From an uncultured Pirellulaceae bacterium (lineage in GTDB: Bacteria > Planctomycetota > Planctomycetia > Pirellulales > Pirellulaceae), in assembly GCA_937944405.1 (NCBI GenBank), contig CALDYR010000003.1:26633-90632 (forward strand): DNA of 64,000 nucleotides, given 5' to 3'. The position numbers were made by a program, and so were the translations under genes. The notes under the pieces were generated by a model. That model was not told the origin of the DNA. It was given only the letters and a program-made list of their open reading frames with translations, and did not search any database. Positions 8,783 through 18,141 of the stretch are shown piece by piece. Each line of letters starts with the position of its first letter. The stretch's first letter is position 1.

Positions 8783-11700
8783 CTATTTTCTCATACAGCA
8801 GGATTTAAATTTCTTACCGCTACCGCAACTGCAAGGGTCGTTACGGCCAAGCTTGGGGCCGACGTTGCGTAACGACTTCATTGGTTGTTTTTCGCCGCCA
8901 CCGGAATTGCTGATCGCTTCTTGCTGTTGTTGCCGCATCTCGGACACGGGTTCCTGCTTTGTTTCGTAGGCTTCGTGTCTGGCCGAAGTCTCGTTCAACG
9001 TGTGGCTGATGAAGTCCTCGTTCAATTGCTCAACACGGAACACTAAATCGGTGACTCTTTCGCCTATCGACGACCACAGAACATCGAACATTTGCATCCC
9101 CTGACGCTTGTATTCGACTTTGGGGTCCAGTTGAGCCATTCCGACTTGTCCGACCGCGGAACGCAGGTAATCCATCGCCAGCAAATGATCTTTCCACGCA
9201 CTGTCGACGATTTCCAGCAACACCATGCGCTCCATACGTCGGAATTCTGGGTGGTAGTGATCTTCGATGATCGCTTCTAAACGTTGTTCCAATTGTTCTT
9301 GGTCCATCTTTTCATAGCGTTCTACGTCAAGATCGTAGTCGATGGATTCTTTAAACCATTGGGTTAACGATGTCGCGACACCGTTGGCGTTTTTCAGCGG
9401 CACTTCGCCGTTGGCAGACATTGTCTCTAATTGTTTCTGCAAAGATGCGATGGAACGCTGGGCTTCCTTTTGACGTTGTTGGCTTTTACCCAGCAGCATC
9501 TGGTGGATGTCTTGTCCGGATTTATCGACCAAATCGTCTACTGTGATTTCGCTGTTGAAGCGGCGACTGGCCCAATTGACCAATCCGTCGGCATCGAGTT
9601 TCGCGTTGCTGTTGGCAGTCGCAGTCTGCGAAAATTTGTAGAACCCTGCCATCACGGGGTAAGCGGCTTCTTTTTCGATATAGTTTGCGATCGCCTTTTC
9701 AGAGAAGTGTTGTTTCACTTCGTCTGCCGATCGGTCCCTGATGGAATCTAGTTCGACTTCGATACCGAATTTTGCTTCCGCCCAACTACAGGCCGATTTC
9801 AAGTTGTAATCAGGGTCGAGCATCGCATCGGCGCCCTCGATCTTGACCGCGTTGACAGCCGCCCGCGCTTTTTCGATCAGCACTTCGTCCAGCCGCGACC
9901 GGCCTTCTTTGCGAAGATCGTGTTCGTTGATTTTCACGCCCCAGCGGGACTTCATGAAGCCGGAAAGACTGCTCCAGTTCCATTCCGATTCGTCTTCGGA
10001 CAACGGCAGGTCTTGTTCAATTTGGCCAAGAATATCAGTTTCGGTCTGACGGATGGCTTCGTCTTTGGCAATCTTAATCGCTTCGGCGGGCTGGACGTTG
10101 CGGAATGATCTGGGCTCCAGATAGTCGACCGATAGCTGCTGAGCGGCATATTTTGAAAACGATTCGCGGCCAAAACCATCGTCTAAAAACGTATCAAGGG
10201 TCCGGTCAATTTGGTCCTCGATCATGTCCTGAACGATTTCGCGGCAACTGACACCATCAAGAATACGCTGGCGGAAGCGATAGACGCGTTTGCGTTGTTC
10301 GTCCATCACTTCGTCGTATTCCAGCAGGCTTTTGCGTTGTTCGAAGTTGAATTCTTCGCGTTTCTTTTGTGCCCCATCGATTCGGCGTGAAACCATCGAA
10401 CTTTCCAATGGCTCGGGGCCTTTAAATCCTCCCATCTCCAGCATCCGTTTGACAAACGGGCCGGCAAAGATTCGCATAAGGTCGTCGTCCAGAGAAAGGT
10501 AGAATTTGCTGCTGCCGGGATCGCCTTGACGGCCACAGCGCCCACGCAGTTGCAAATCAATACGTCGAGCATCATGGCGTTCGGTGCCGATCACGTGCAG
10601 ACCGCCACGGGTTTTTACCTTTTCGCCCATTTCGGACATTTTGTGTTCGGCGTCAATGGAGGCAACCAGTTCTTCCCACTCGTCTTGGGGGACATCCAGA
10701 CGGGTGGCGTATTTATCCTGCAACCGGGCCCAGGCCATCGTTTCGGGGTTGCCCCCCATGATGATATCGGTACCGCGACCAGCCATGTTGGTCGCGATGG
10801 TGACCGCATCAAAGCGACCGGCTTGGGCGACGATTTCGGCTTCACGTTTGTGGTGTTTGGCGTTGAGGACTTCGTGTTTGACGCCGCGTTTGGTCAGCAG
10901 ATTGGAAAGTTTTTCGCTTTTTTCAATCGAAACGGTACCAATTAGAATGGGCCGACCTGGCAATTGCACGCGGGCCACCTTAGCCCGCGCGACGACGTGT
11001 TCTTCGTTATCGTATCGATCTTGAATGCAGATTTCGTCATCGTTTTCTTTGAGGATCTTGCCGGCGTAAAATTCGCCAGTGGTCAAAAACACCATGTCGT
11101 GTTTGTGATAATTTTCGACTTCATCGGCGACCGCGTCCCACTTGTATTCTTCTTTGCAGTAAATCAGATCGGACGCTTCGTCGCGCTGTAGCGGACGATT
11201 GGTCGGAATTGCGATCACATCCAACCCGTAGATCTTGTTGAATTCTTCGGCTTCGGTCATCGCGGTACCGGTCATGCCGCAAATCTTGTCGTACAGTTTG
11301 AAGTAATTCTGCAACGTGATCGTGGCTAAGGTTTGCGTTTCCTTTTTGATCTTCACGCCTTCTTTGGCTTCGACGGCCTGATGCAAGCCATCGCTCCATT
11401 GACGTCCGTCCATCAAACGGCCGGTGAATTCATCGACGATGACGATTTGGCCATCCTTAACGACGTAGTTGACGTCTGCAATGTATAGTCCGTGGGCCTT
11501 GAGTGCGTTGTCAATTAAGTGCGGCCAATCCATGTTGCCCGCAGTGTAGAAGCTTTCGACCCCGGCCATCTTTTCTGCGGTGCGGATACCTTCATCGGTC
11601 AGTGTCGCGGTGTGGTCTTTTTCGTTGACTTGGTAGTGGACGCCACGTTCAAGCGACCGAGCGATACGATCGGCTTCGGCGTACTTCGAAGGATTTTGGT

Positions 11701-12475
11701 GGGCCGGTCCAGAGATGATCAGCGGCGTCCGCGCTTCGTCGATCAGAATGTTGTCGACTTCGTCGACGATGGCGAACGCGAGCGGTCCTTGGGCCTGTTG
11801 TGCATGCTTGGGAAAACGGTCGTCGTCCCGTGCCGCCGGACGCATGTTGTCGCGCAGGTAGTCGAACCCAAATTCATTGTTGGTGCCATAGGTAATGTCA
11901 CAAGCGTAAGCTTTTTGACGGTCCGCCGGCGGCATGTCGGATTGAATGTTGCCTACCGTCAGCCCCAGCCCCATGTATAGCGGGGCCATCCACTCCATGT
12001 CACGACGCGCAAGATAGTCGTTAACGGTGATCACGTGAACGCCTCGGCCTTCAAGTGCGTTTAAGTAAGTCGGCAGCGTCGCGACCAGTGTTTTACCTTC
12101 ACCGGTGACCATTTCGGCAACGTTGCCCCCATGCAGCACCATGCCGCCGATCATTTGAACGTCGTAATGACGCATTTGTAAAAAACGTTTGCCGCCTTCG
12201 CGACAGACGGCAAAGGCTTCAGTCAAAAGGTCGTCGGTGGTTTCGCCATTTGTCAACCGTTGCTGAAACAGTTGGGTCTGGTTGGCTAATTCCTCGTTCG
12301 ACATCCCTTGGTACCGCGATTCAAGCTGATTGATCGCGTCGACCCGTGCCTGGTACTTTTTGATGTGCCGCGCATTGGAGGAACCGAACAGTGAGGTCAC
12401 CGTCCGCTCAAAACCGCTGAGAAAACCGTTGCTGACGTTGGCGATGTTATCCCAAGCTTTTTCCAAAATTTCCAT
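8783..12475 (-). CDS. secA: Preprotein translocase ATPase SecA, expanded form
   Basis: SecA drives protein export through SecYEG. Walker A (TGEGKTL, ~125-130), the DEAD-type box VDEVDNILIDEARTPL, GTVSIEKSE, NMAGRGTDI and the QLRGRCGRQGDPGSS motif are present. The C-terminus carries the zinc motif CSCGSGKKFKSCC used for SecB or membrane contact. At 1230 residues it is about 330 longer than E. coli SecA. Part of the excess is a ~45-residue insert before GTVSIEKSE (KHDMVFLTTGEFYAGKIL region). Most is in the helical scaffold, where the segment normally present once (W-x-l...f...i...l...e.l...i) appears about four times, near residues 830, 886, 962 and 1037. The last copy runs into the canonical WKDHLLAMDYLR. 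Confidence 0.97.
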   Translation of the reverse strand: MEILEKAWDNIANVSNGFLSGFERTVTSLFGSSNARHIKKYQARVDAINQLESRYQGMSNEELANQTQLFQQRLTNGETTDDLLTEAFAVCREGGKRFLQMRHYDVQMIGGMVLHGGNVAEMVTGEGKTLVATLPTYLNALEGRGVHVITVNDYLARRDMEWMAPLYMGLGLTVGNIQSDMPPADRQKAYACDITYGTNNEFGFDYLRDNMRPAARDDDRFPKHAQQAQGPLAFAIVDEVDNILIDEARTPLIISGPAHQNPSKYAEADRIARSLERGVHYQVNEKDHTATLTDEGIRTAEKMAGVESFYTAGNMDWPHLIDNALKAHGLYIADVNYVVKDGQIVIVDEFTGRLMDGRQWSDGLHQAVEAKEGVKIKKETQTLATITLQNYFKLYDKICGMTGTAMTEAEEFNKIYGLDVIAIPTNRPLQRDEASDLIYCKEEYKWDAVADEVENYHKHDMVFLTTGEFYAGKILKENDDEICIQDRYDNEEHVVARAKVARVQLPGRPILIGTVSIEKSEKLSNLLTKRGVKHEVLNAKHHKREAEIVAQAGRFDAVTIATNMAGRGTDIIMGGNPETMAWARLQDKYATRLDVPQDEWEELVASIDAEHKMSEMGEKVKTRGGLHVIGTERHDARRIDLQLRGRCGRQGDPGSSKFYLSLDDDLMRIFAGPFVKRMLEMGGFKGPEPLESSMVSRRIDGAQKKREEFNFEQRKSLLEYDEVMDEQRKRVYRFRQRILDGVSCREIVQDMIEDQIDRTLDTFLDDGFGRESFSKYAAQQLSVDYLEPRSFRNVQPAEAIKIAKDEAIRQTETDILGQIEQDLPLSEDESEWNWSSLSGFMKSRWGVKINEHDLRKEGRSRLDEVLIEKARAAVNAVKIEGADAMLDPDYNLKSACSWAEAKFGIEVELDSIRDRSADEVKQHFSEKAIANYIEKEAAYPVMAGFYKFSQTATANSNAKLDADGLVNWASRRFNSEITVDDLVDKSGQDIHQMLLGKSQQRQKEAQRSIASLQKQLETMSANGEVPLKNANGVATSLTQWFKESIDYDLDVERYEKMDQEQLEQRLEAIIEDHYHPEFRRMERMVLLEIVDSAWKDHLLAMDYLRSAVGQVGMAQLDPKVEYKRQGMQMFDVLWSSIGERVTDLVFRVEQLNEDFISHTLNETSARHEAYETKQEPVSEMRQQQQEAISNSGGGEKQPMKSLRNVGPKLGRNDPCSCGSGKKFKSCCMRK

Positions 12476-12879
12476 GTTGTGTTCCGGTTTGGTGGTTCCG
12501 GTTGCTTTATGTACGAGGCGAATTGTCAGAGGGCGAAAATGCCGACGAAAAGTAACGCTTGCGGGGCCGCCGCAAACGCGGAGTTTATCAATTTAGGTAA
12601 ATCGGGTTCCGACAACAGATTATAGTGATTTTCACCCCCGGTCAACGGAGATCACCGCTTCCCGTTGGGCGTCTGGAAAAGGATTTTTTCCGTGTTTTCA
12701 AAGGATTTGACCGATTTTGGCAGTCAGAAACGCTCAGCCCCCTACCATACGCAATTTACGTGCCTTAAATAACGCGACTCAAACGCAACGTCCGGTAGGA
12801 AGGCAACTGGTGAACAATTAAGATTCACCTTTGTGTGCGCTTAAATCTCCACCAACTCCCTTCTTTTTAATAACTTGCT
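12476..12879. other. Intergenic region between divergent secA and the PhnP-like gene
   Basis: About 400 bp holding the divergent promoters. I see no coding sequence, and no clear repeat or riboswitch. Confidence 0.5.
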
Positions 12880-13689
12880 GTGAAAAAAGATCCGCTGACC
12901 AAAGACATCACTGGCAAAATGATCCTGCTGGGAACGGGGACCTCGGTGGGGGTGCCGGCGATGGGGTGCCGCTGCACGGTTTGTACAAGCGCCGATCCTA
13001 AAAACTATCGTACGCGCTGTAGCGTTATCATGGGGTTGCCTCAAGGGAATTTGTTGATCGATACCGCTCCGGATCTGCGACAACAATTACTGCGGGAGGA
13101 AATTGGCATCGTGCACAGCGTCGCCTACACCCACGAACACAGCGACCACGTGATGGGGTTTGACGATCTGCGGCTGTTCCAGTTTTATCTTGGGCATCCG
13201 GTGCCCATCTTCTGCACTTCGGTCGTCCAACATCGTCTGGAGAAGGCCTTTGATTATGCGTTCTCCGGTAAGATCACCACCCATCCTGGAGCCACGCCGT
13301 CGGTCGACATTCATTTGATTGAGCCTTCCACCCCCTTTAATGTTCTGGGGGGGACGCTGACCCCGGTGCCGTTGCAGCACGGGCCCAATTTCGAAGTGCT
13401 TGGCTTTCGGGTGGGAAACGTGGCGTACTGTACCGACGTTAGCCATATCCCTCCAACCAGTATGGATTTGCTAACAGGGTTGGACGTGCTGGTGTTGGAC
13501 GCGCTGCGCCCCGACCCTCACGTGACGCACTTCAACATCGAACAGGCGTTGGAGATCGTCGAAAAGTTACACCCCAAGCAAACGTATTTTACGCATTGTT
13601 CGTGCAGTATGAATTACAAAACGGTAGACCCAATGCTGCCCGAGGGCGTGATTGTCGGTTGGGATGGACTTCAAATCGATTTGACATAG
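12880..13689 (+). CDS. PhnP-like metallo-beta-lactamase-fold hydrolase
   Basis: The start is GTG at 12880. The metal-binding HxHxDH motif is present as THEHSDHVMGFDDLR, with further ligand candidates in LQHGPNFEVLGFR, YCTDVSH and LDALRPDPHVTHFN. The N-terminal LLGTGTSVGVPAMGCRCTVC, with a cysteine pair, matches the PhnP/YcbJ branch (phosphoribosyl-1,2-cyclic phosphate diesterase and relatives). The late motif is FTHCSCSMNY where most relatives read THxxH, so the second His is Cys and the third position Tyr. No phosphonate genes are nearby, so the substrate is open. Confidence 0.85.
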   Translation: MKKDPLTKDITGKMILLGTGTSVGVPAMGCRCTVCTSADPKNYRTRCSVIMGLPQGNLLIDTAPDLRQQLLREEIGIVHSVAYTHEHSDHVMGFDDLRLFQFYLGHPVPIFCTSVVQHRLEKAFDYAFSGKITTHPGATPSVDIHLIEPSTPFNVLGGTLTPVPLQHGPNFEVLGFRVGNVAYCTDVSHIPPTSMDLLTGLDVLVLDALRPDPHVTHFNIEQALEIVEKLHPKQTYFTHCSCSMNYKTVDPMLPEGVIVGWDGLQIDLT

Positions 13690-13904
13690 TCGACTCGCAT
13701 TCAGCACCAATTACGACCATGTTCAACGAATCAACGCCGTGAAAATCTACGTCGTGTGCGGAAGCGGTCGATGGCGCCGCGCGCGGCAACGGTGCGAAGG
13801 GGGGCGGTGTTCACTTAATTTCGCCGCTGGATTGTATTGGCACGTGCTACTTCTACGTAAAAATGTAAGCAAACCAATGGGGCGATAAATGGGGCGATAA
13901 GAGG

Positions 13905-15431
13905 TCACTTTTGCTTGCGTTTCTTCTTCTTCTTCTTTTTACCTTCGAACCAAGCCTTTACCATGTCGACGCTTTGGATGTGCGTCGTCGGTTCCCCTTG
14001 GAAACAATGATTCACTAAATCCTCATCAGCCAAAGCGTCGATAGAATACGCGACGCCGTGGCAGTGATTACAAACGGAACGGATCATTTTTTCATTTGGT
14101 CGTAAGTTCTCGTTTTGATCGTGTTGCACAAAAATGTTTCCATCTTCGTCTTCCAGCGTCGGCATATGGCACGTTGCACAGGACACCCCGGTTCCCGGTT
14201 GGCCTTCCCCGGCGAGTTCCCGTTTCCATAGTTCGTAGTGCGTGGAAGCCTGATACGCCAACGAATGACGATCGTTGTGGCAGCTCAGACAGGCTTCGAC
14301 CGCTGCCAAACGGGTGTCGAAACGGTGTCCGGAATGACAGGACGCGCAATCAAGTGACTCATGAGCGCGACCTGATTTCATGGGCTGTCGAGCCAGACGG
14401 GGCGTCATCGGAGAGATTTGCAACGCCAACCGCATCCCGTGCTTACCTGCTGTGAATCCCGCCAGTTCGCGCTGGTGGCACTTGCCACAAGTCTGGTGGT
14501 CAACCCTATCGCTCCATTTTCCGGTGACTGCTGACGCTTCTGAAACGCCGGAAACGTCATCGGCCGAAGCCAAGGAATTGGCAACGTGACAATCGGAGCA
14601 GTTTACTTGCGACGCTGCGTGGGCAGTCGAGGCCCAGTCTTCCAGTACCGCGTCAGACCAATCGATGGACTTGTCGGCATTCATATCAGCAACGGTCAGT
14701 GGGGAAACCAACGCGGTGTCTTGTCCGGCACGGTGCTCCTTGACCGGAACACGTGGGTGATGGTTTTGTGCCCGGTGCGCGATCTGTTGACGCTCCAGCA
14801 TTGCAGGTTGGTCACTGTGCTTCCAAAGAAAATTTTCATAAAGGGCGCGATTGTCGTGATAGTTGTGACACCCAGCGGTGGCACAACTATCAAAGGAGAA
14901 ATCTTTGTGACTGGGGCGCTGAGACATTACGTCTTGGTGGCAGTGGTAACAATAGTCGGTCGGTAAGGACAAACCCATAAGGTCGGTGCGCTGCGGAACA
15001 TGTTCGCGGTGACACGTGATACATTTTTGAGCGTCCAGTAGCTTTAACCGATCAGCATTGGTTGGGTCGTTGAATTTTTTGGCCGGATGAGTGTCTTTAG
15101 CAATGTTTAATTGTTCTTGGTGACAGCTTAAACACGCGTCTTGTTTAACACCCATCAGAGGTGTGTGACAGGCATTGCACGCCAGTTCGATTTGATAGTG
15201 GCCATGCGTGGTCTGCCCAGGCAAAAGCAGCGTTTTCACCGACGCAAAAAGCGGTACATTGCGTCCAGAGATATGATCAGTGAACAGGACAAATACAAAC
15301 ACGACGATCAATGCCAATGTCATTGCCAGCCAGCAAAAGATCTGAATCGCAAACCATGAACGGCAAAAGCCCCAAAATTTCACTGTGAAGGGCTGTTTTT
15401 CACTTGAATTGTCTTCCGCTATGTTTTTCAA
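13905..15431 (-). CDS. Membrane-anchored undecahaem cytochrome c
   Basis: The product is 508 residues. One N-terminal transmembrane segment (~28-50) anchors a periplasmic domain with ten CxxCH motifs (CNACH at 85-89, then CLSCH, CITCH, CYHCH, CSDCH, CGKCH, CASCH, CLSCH, CATCH, CNHCH) and one wider CATAGCH (CX4CH). Extra conserved His residues could act as distal ligands. The C-terminus is a lysine-rich tail (GKKKKKKKRKQK). It is the last gene of a minus-strand operon, 78 bp after the flavoprotein. It probably passes electrons between the membrane flavoprotein and a periplasmic acceptor. N-oxide or nitrite chemistry is a reasonable guess from the neighbours, but the substrate is not shown by the sequence. 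Confidence 0.88.
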   Translation of the reverse strand: MKNIAEDNSSEKQPFTVKFWGFCRSWFAIQIFCWLAMTLALIVVFVFVLFTDHISGRNVPLFASVKTLLLPGQTTHGHYQIELACNACHTPLMGVKQDACLSCHQEQLNIAKDTHPAKKFNDPTNADRLKLLDAQKCITCHREHVPQRTDLMGLSLPTDYCYHCHQDVMSQRPSHKDFSFDSCATAGCHNYHDNRALYENFLWKHSDQPAMLERQQIAHRAQNHHPRVPVKEHRAGQDTALVSPLTVADMNADKSIDWSDAVLEDWASTAHAASQVNCSDCHVANSLASADDVSGVSEASAVTGKWSDRVDHQTCGKCHQRELAGFTAGKHGMRLALQISPMTPRLARQPMKSGRAHESLDCASCHSGHRFDTRLAAVEACLSCHNDRHSLAYQASTHYELWKRELAGEGQPGTGVSCATCHMPTLEDEDGNIFVQHDQNENLRPNEKMIRSVCNHCHGVAYSIDALADEDLVNHCFQGEPTTHIQSVDMVKAWFEGKKKKKKKRKQK

Positions 15432-15509
15432 ACGAAAATCTCATTAGTGTTCTGATCGCCAGTAACAGGCTAAAGTACCTGCGTGCTGTTGCCATATTGG
15501 TCTGGCGAC

Positions 15510-17579
15510 TTAGTAAAAGTAAACGCATGCGATGTGGATGATTAACAAAACCGGCATTGGCCATAGGCAGTAAATGTGCACCCTAGAAAGCCTTGGTTTC
15601 CATTGCCGAAGCGTCATTCCAAGTTCTCCTCCGGTTCTGGATTCCCACGAGGTAATCGCACCGGTGATTGCACCGCTGAAATTCAGGCTCAAAAACGTGA
15701 CCGCCAACAGTAAATTGAAGTTGCTTCCCATCCGCATCCCGGTGTGGACCAGTAACCCAACCAATGTCAGAATTCCAATGACACCGTGCGCTGTTCTCCA
15801 TAATCCGTAATTACCATAGGCAAATCGTTTCCAACGTTTTCGAAACGGCAGTAGCAGGGCCAGCCCAGAGATTCCCAATAATGCGTATCCGGTTACTTGC
15901 TTCCAGAAGGAATCGCGCCAAATAAAATCGATTCGATGCCAGAGTTCCAAAACGGTTTGAGCGTACGGTAACGGTCCAATTAGCCAAGCGGTCAGCAGTA
16001 TGATCGCAATGAACGATACCACTAACAGGCCTTTGCTGGGCCGCGCTGCGGGTTCGGTTGGTTCGTCAACCAGATCAGCCAATAGTGGTTTGCAAGAACC
16101 ACAAACCGTTGACGCTCCGGTGGATTCTGCTAACGCCGCCACGGTGCAGCACCCGGCCTGCTGCGCCGAAGTCAACGTCCCGCGACTGATTCTTAAGCAA
16201 CTACACACGATCGCCGATTCGGGCCACTGGGCCGGGTGCGCTTTGGCGCTTGGTTTCCAAAGATCACCTGTCAGGGCAAACCGGTTCAGTCTCCATTTCC
16301 AGATCCGATTCTTCGCCGCGATCGCTTGCCGAACTCGTTCGATCTCCGGCCATTCTCCGACGGCCATAATGCCCACGACACGTCCTTTGGAAAGAATCAA
16401 CTTGCGATATGTGTCTTCGGTTTTGGAAGATATCGTGGTTGCATTGGGAACTTCTCCCAGTGGTTGTCCCAGCGTTGCGACATCGACGCCCAATAATTTC
16501 AGTCTCGCCGACCGGTCGCCAGAAACAAAGCGCGCCTTGCCTGCGCTAATTTTCTTTCTCCGTCGTTGTGCTTGGATCTCTGCCATTAGGTTTTCGGCCA
16601 ACACGTCGGCCATTTGGTACCCGGGGGCAACCAACCCGTAAATGGTATCGTTGTGAGATGCACATTCACCGATTGCATAAATTTTGGGTACAGATGTTTG
16701 AAGTTGGTCGTCGACGCGAAAACCGCCACGGGATCCGGTTTCGATGTCACAGCTTTCAGCCAGAGAATCGTTAGGTCGGATACCTGCAGAAATAACAACC
16801 ATTCCAACCGTTAAAGGATCGCTGTTATCAAAGTGGAGCATCTGCTGCTGACCGCCACCGGTGATGCGTTCGGTGCGTTTAATCAGATGGACCTCGATGC
16901 CGAGTTTTTCGATCTCCGTCTGCAGAACTTTCGCGCCTTCGGAATCTAACTGTCGAGGCATCAAGGTGGGGGCCATTTCAACGACATGGGTTTTGACGCC
17001 GAGGTCGTGGAGTGCTTTGGCGGCCTCTAAGCCTAGCAGACCGCCACCGAGAACCGCTGCCGAGGTGACGTTTCGGCTGAAATTGTCGATCTCAACGACA
17101 TCGTCAATGCTGCGGTAAACGAATACACCGGTGTTGTCGACGCCCTCAATTGGAGGCACAAAGGGACGTGATCCAGTTGCCAACACAAGCCGGTCATAAC
17201 TAATCGTTTTGCCTAAAGAAGTCGTTACGGTTTGAGCATCGGAATCAACCGAAGTCACGCGCTGCCCAAGCTTCAACTCGATACCGCGCGTTTCGTACCA
17301 TTGCCGGTCTGACAACAACAAATCATCAACAGATCGATTTTCGAAATACCGAGTCAAATGGACTCGATCGTAAGCGGGACGCCGTTCCTCGCCAACGACA
17401 ATGATTTTGAATCGCGGGGCCGAAACGCTATCCGTTGCGTTTCCCGTTGTGCCGTCAGAAGCGTTCTCAAGTGCGTCCATGGACGCACTTCCGACCAATT
17501 TTGAGCAAAGGCAGTGACTGACCATGCCGTTTCCGACGACAAGTATCGTCAGCGGTTCGCGGTCACTTTGAGAATCCAT
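15510..17579 (-). CDS. NirB-like FAD/NAD(P)H oxidoreductase with BFD [2Fe-2S] domain and membrane tail
   Basis: The start is ATG 17579 (MDSQSDREP), whose A is shared with the TGA stop of the upstream globin gene (TGATG), indicating translational coupling. Residues 1-~400 are a pyridine nucleotide-disulfide oxidoreductase fold (VVGNGMVSH, VLATGSRPF, VLGGGLLGLEAAKAL, YAIGECA). A BFD-like [2Fe-2S] domain follows (CSCLRI...VCGSC), as in NAD(P)H nitrite reductase NirB. The last ~180 residues carry several membrane helices with His in HRIDF, WRTAHG, LLVHTG, SRVHIY and LIIHIA, which suggests haem b ligation like ferric-reductase or cytochrome b561 domains. The sirohaem domain of NirB is absent. Inference: it moves electrons from NAD(P)H into the membrane and on to the multihaem cytochrome or the globin. 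Confidence 0.85.
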   Translation of the reverse strand: MDSQSDREPLTILVVGNGMVSHCLCSKLVGSASMDALENASDGTTGNATDSVSAPRFKIIVVGEERRPAYDRVHLTRYFENRSVDDLLLSDRQWYETRGIELKLGQRVTSVDSDAQTVTTSLGKTISYDRLVLATGSRPFVPPIEGVDNTGVFVYRSIDDVVEIDNFSRNVTSAAVLGGGLLGLEAAKALHDLGVKTHVVEMAPTLMPRQLDSEGAKVLQTEIEKLGIEVHLIKRTERITGGGQQQMLHFDNSDPLTVGMVVISAGIRPNDSLAESCDIETGSRGGFRVDDQLQTSVPKIYAIGECASHNDTIYGLVAPGYQMADVLAENLMAEIQAQRRRKKISAGKARFVSGDRSARLKLLGVDVATLGQPLGEVPNATTISSKTEDTYRKLILSKGRVVGIMAVGEWPEIERVRQAIAAKNRIWKWRLNRFALTGDLWKPSAKAHPAQWPESAIVCSCLRISRGTLTSAQQAGCCTVAALAESTGASTVCGSCKPLLADLVDEPTEPAARPSKGLLVVSFIAIILLTAWLIGPLPYAQTVLELWHRIDFIWRDSFWKQVTGYALLGISGLALLLPFRKRWKRFAYGNYGLWRTAHGVIGILTLVGLLVHTGMRMGSNFNLLLAVTFLSLNFSGAITGAITSWESRTGGELGMTLRQWKPRLSRVHIYCLWPMPVLLIIHIACVYFY

Positions 17580-17995
17580 CAAACCGCACCCTGGTTGGCA
17601 GCACCTTTCATGAGGTCCGCCAAGGTCGTATAGACGATGGTCCAAGCCTCCTTAACGTCCTCGGTGAACGACTCTCCTAAGCCTTGCTGCAAGGTCCAGA
17701 GCAGGGCCGCCCCCACTGTGGCGTAGTGTTCGTCTTTGACGTTGTAGGTTGCGTGACGTTTTCCAAGACCTTCGACCACGGGCGTCAGTTCCCCTAAGTC
17801 ATCCAGCCCACGAACCGCCGCACCGATCATGGTCATTAGTTTTCTCCCTTGCTCCTCCATGTCGCCTTTGAAAAGAGACCGAAGGCTGGGGTCGAGTTCG
17901 AAGAGCTTACCGTAAAACAACGACGCAGCAGTTTCGGAGATTTCTTTCACCGGCTCCCAAGTCGATTGTACTAACTCTTTTTGTTCAGGCGTCAT
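17579..17995 (-). CDS. Single-domain globin (bacterial haemoglobin-like)
   Basis: The start chosen is ATG 17995 (MTPEQKELV), preceded by AAAGGAA at 7-nt spacing; the ORF-track start at 18127 adds an implausible 44 residues. The 138-residue product has the full Vitreoscilla-type globin fold: SWEPVKE-like helix A, FYGKLFELDPSLRSLF with the CD-region Phe, MTMIGAAVRGLDDL, and the proximal His in LGKRHATYNVKDEHY. There is no FAD reductase domain of the Hmp type in the same chain. That role could be filled by the flavoprotein encoded next. Haemoglobins of this type bind O2 or NO, and NO detoxification is the likely job in this context. Confidence 0.88.
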   Translation of the reverse strand: MTPEQKELVQSTWEPVKEISETAASLFYGKLFELDPSLRSLFKGDMEEQGRKLMTMIGAAVRGLDDLGELTPVVEGLGKRHATYNVKDEHYATVGAALLWTLQQGLGESFTEDVKEAWTIVYTTLADLMKGAANQGAV

Positions 17996-18141
17996 ATGAA
18001 ATTCCTTTGATGGTTGGCACTGTGGCCAGTGTAATCCGCAACCTGATTCAAGCGCCGCAGTTTGGGAGCCGTGTTTGGAAAACACATCTTCCCAGCGGTC
18101 TGGAAGCAGGCGTTCATGTTCGATCAAAACACTATTGGAAA

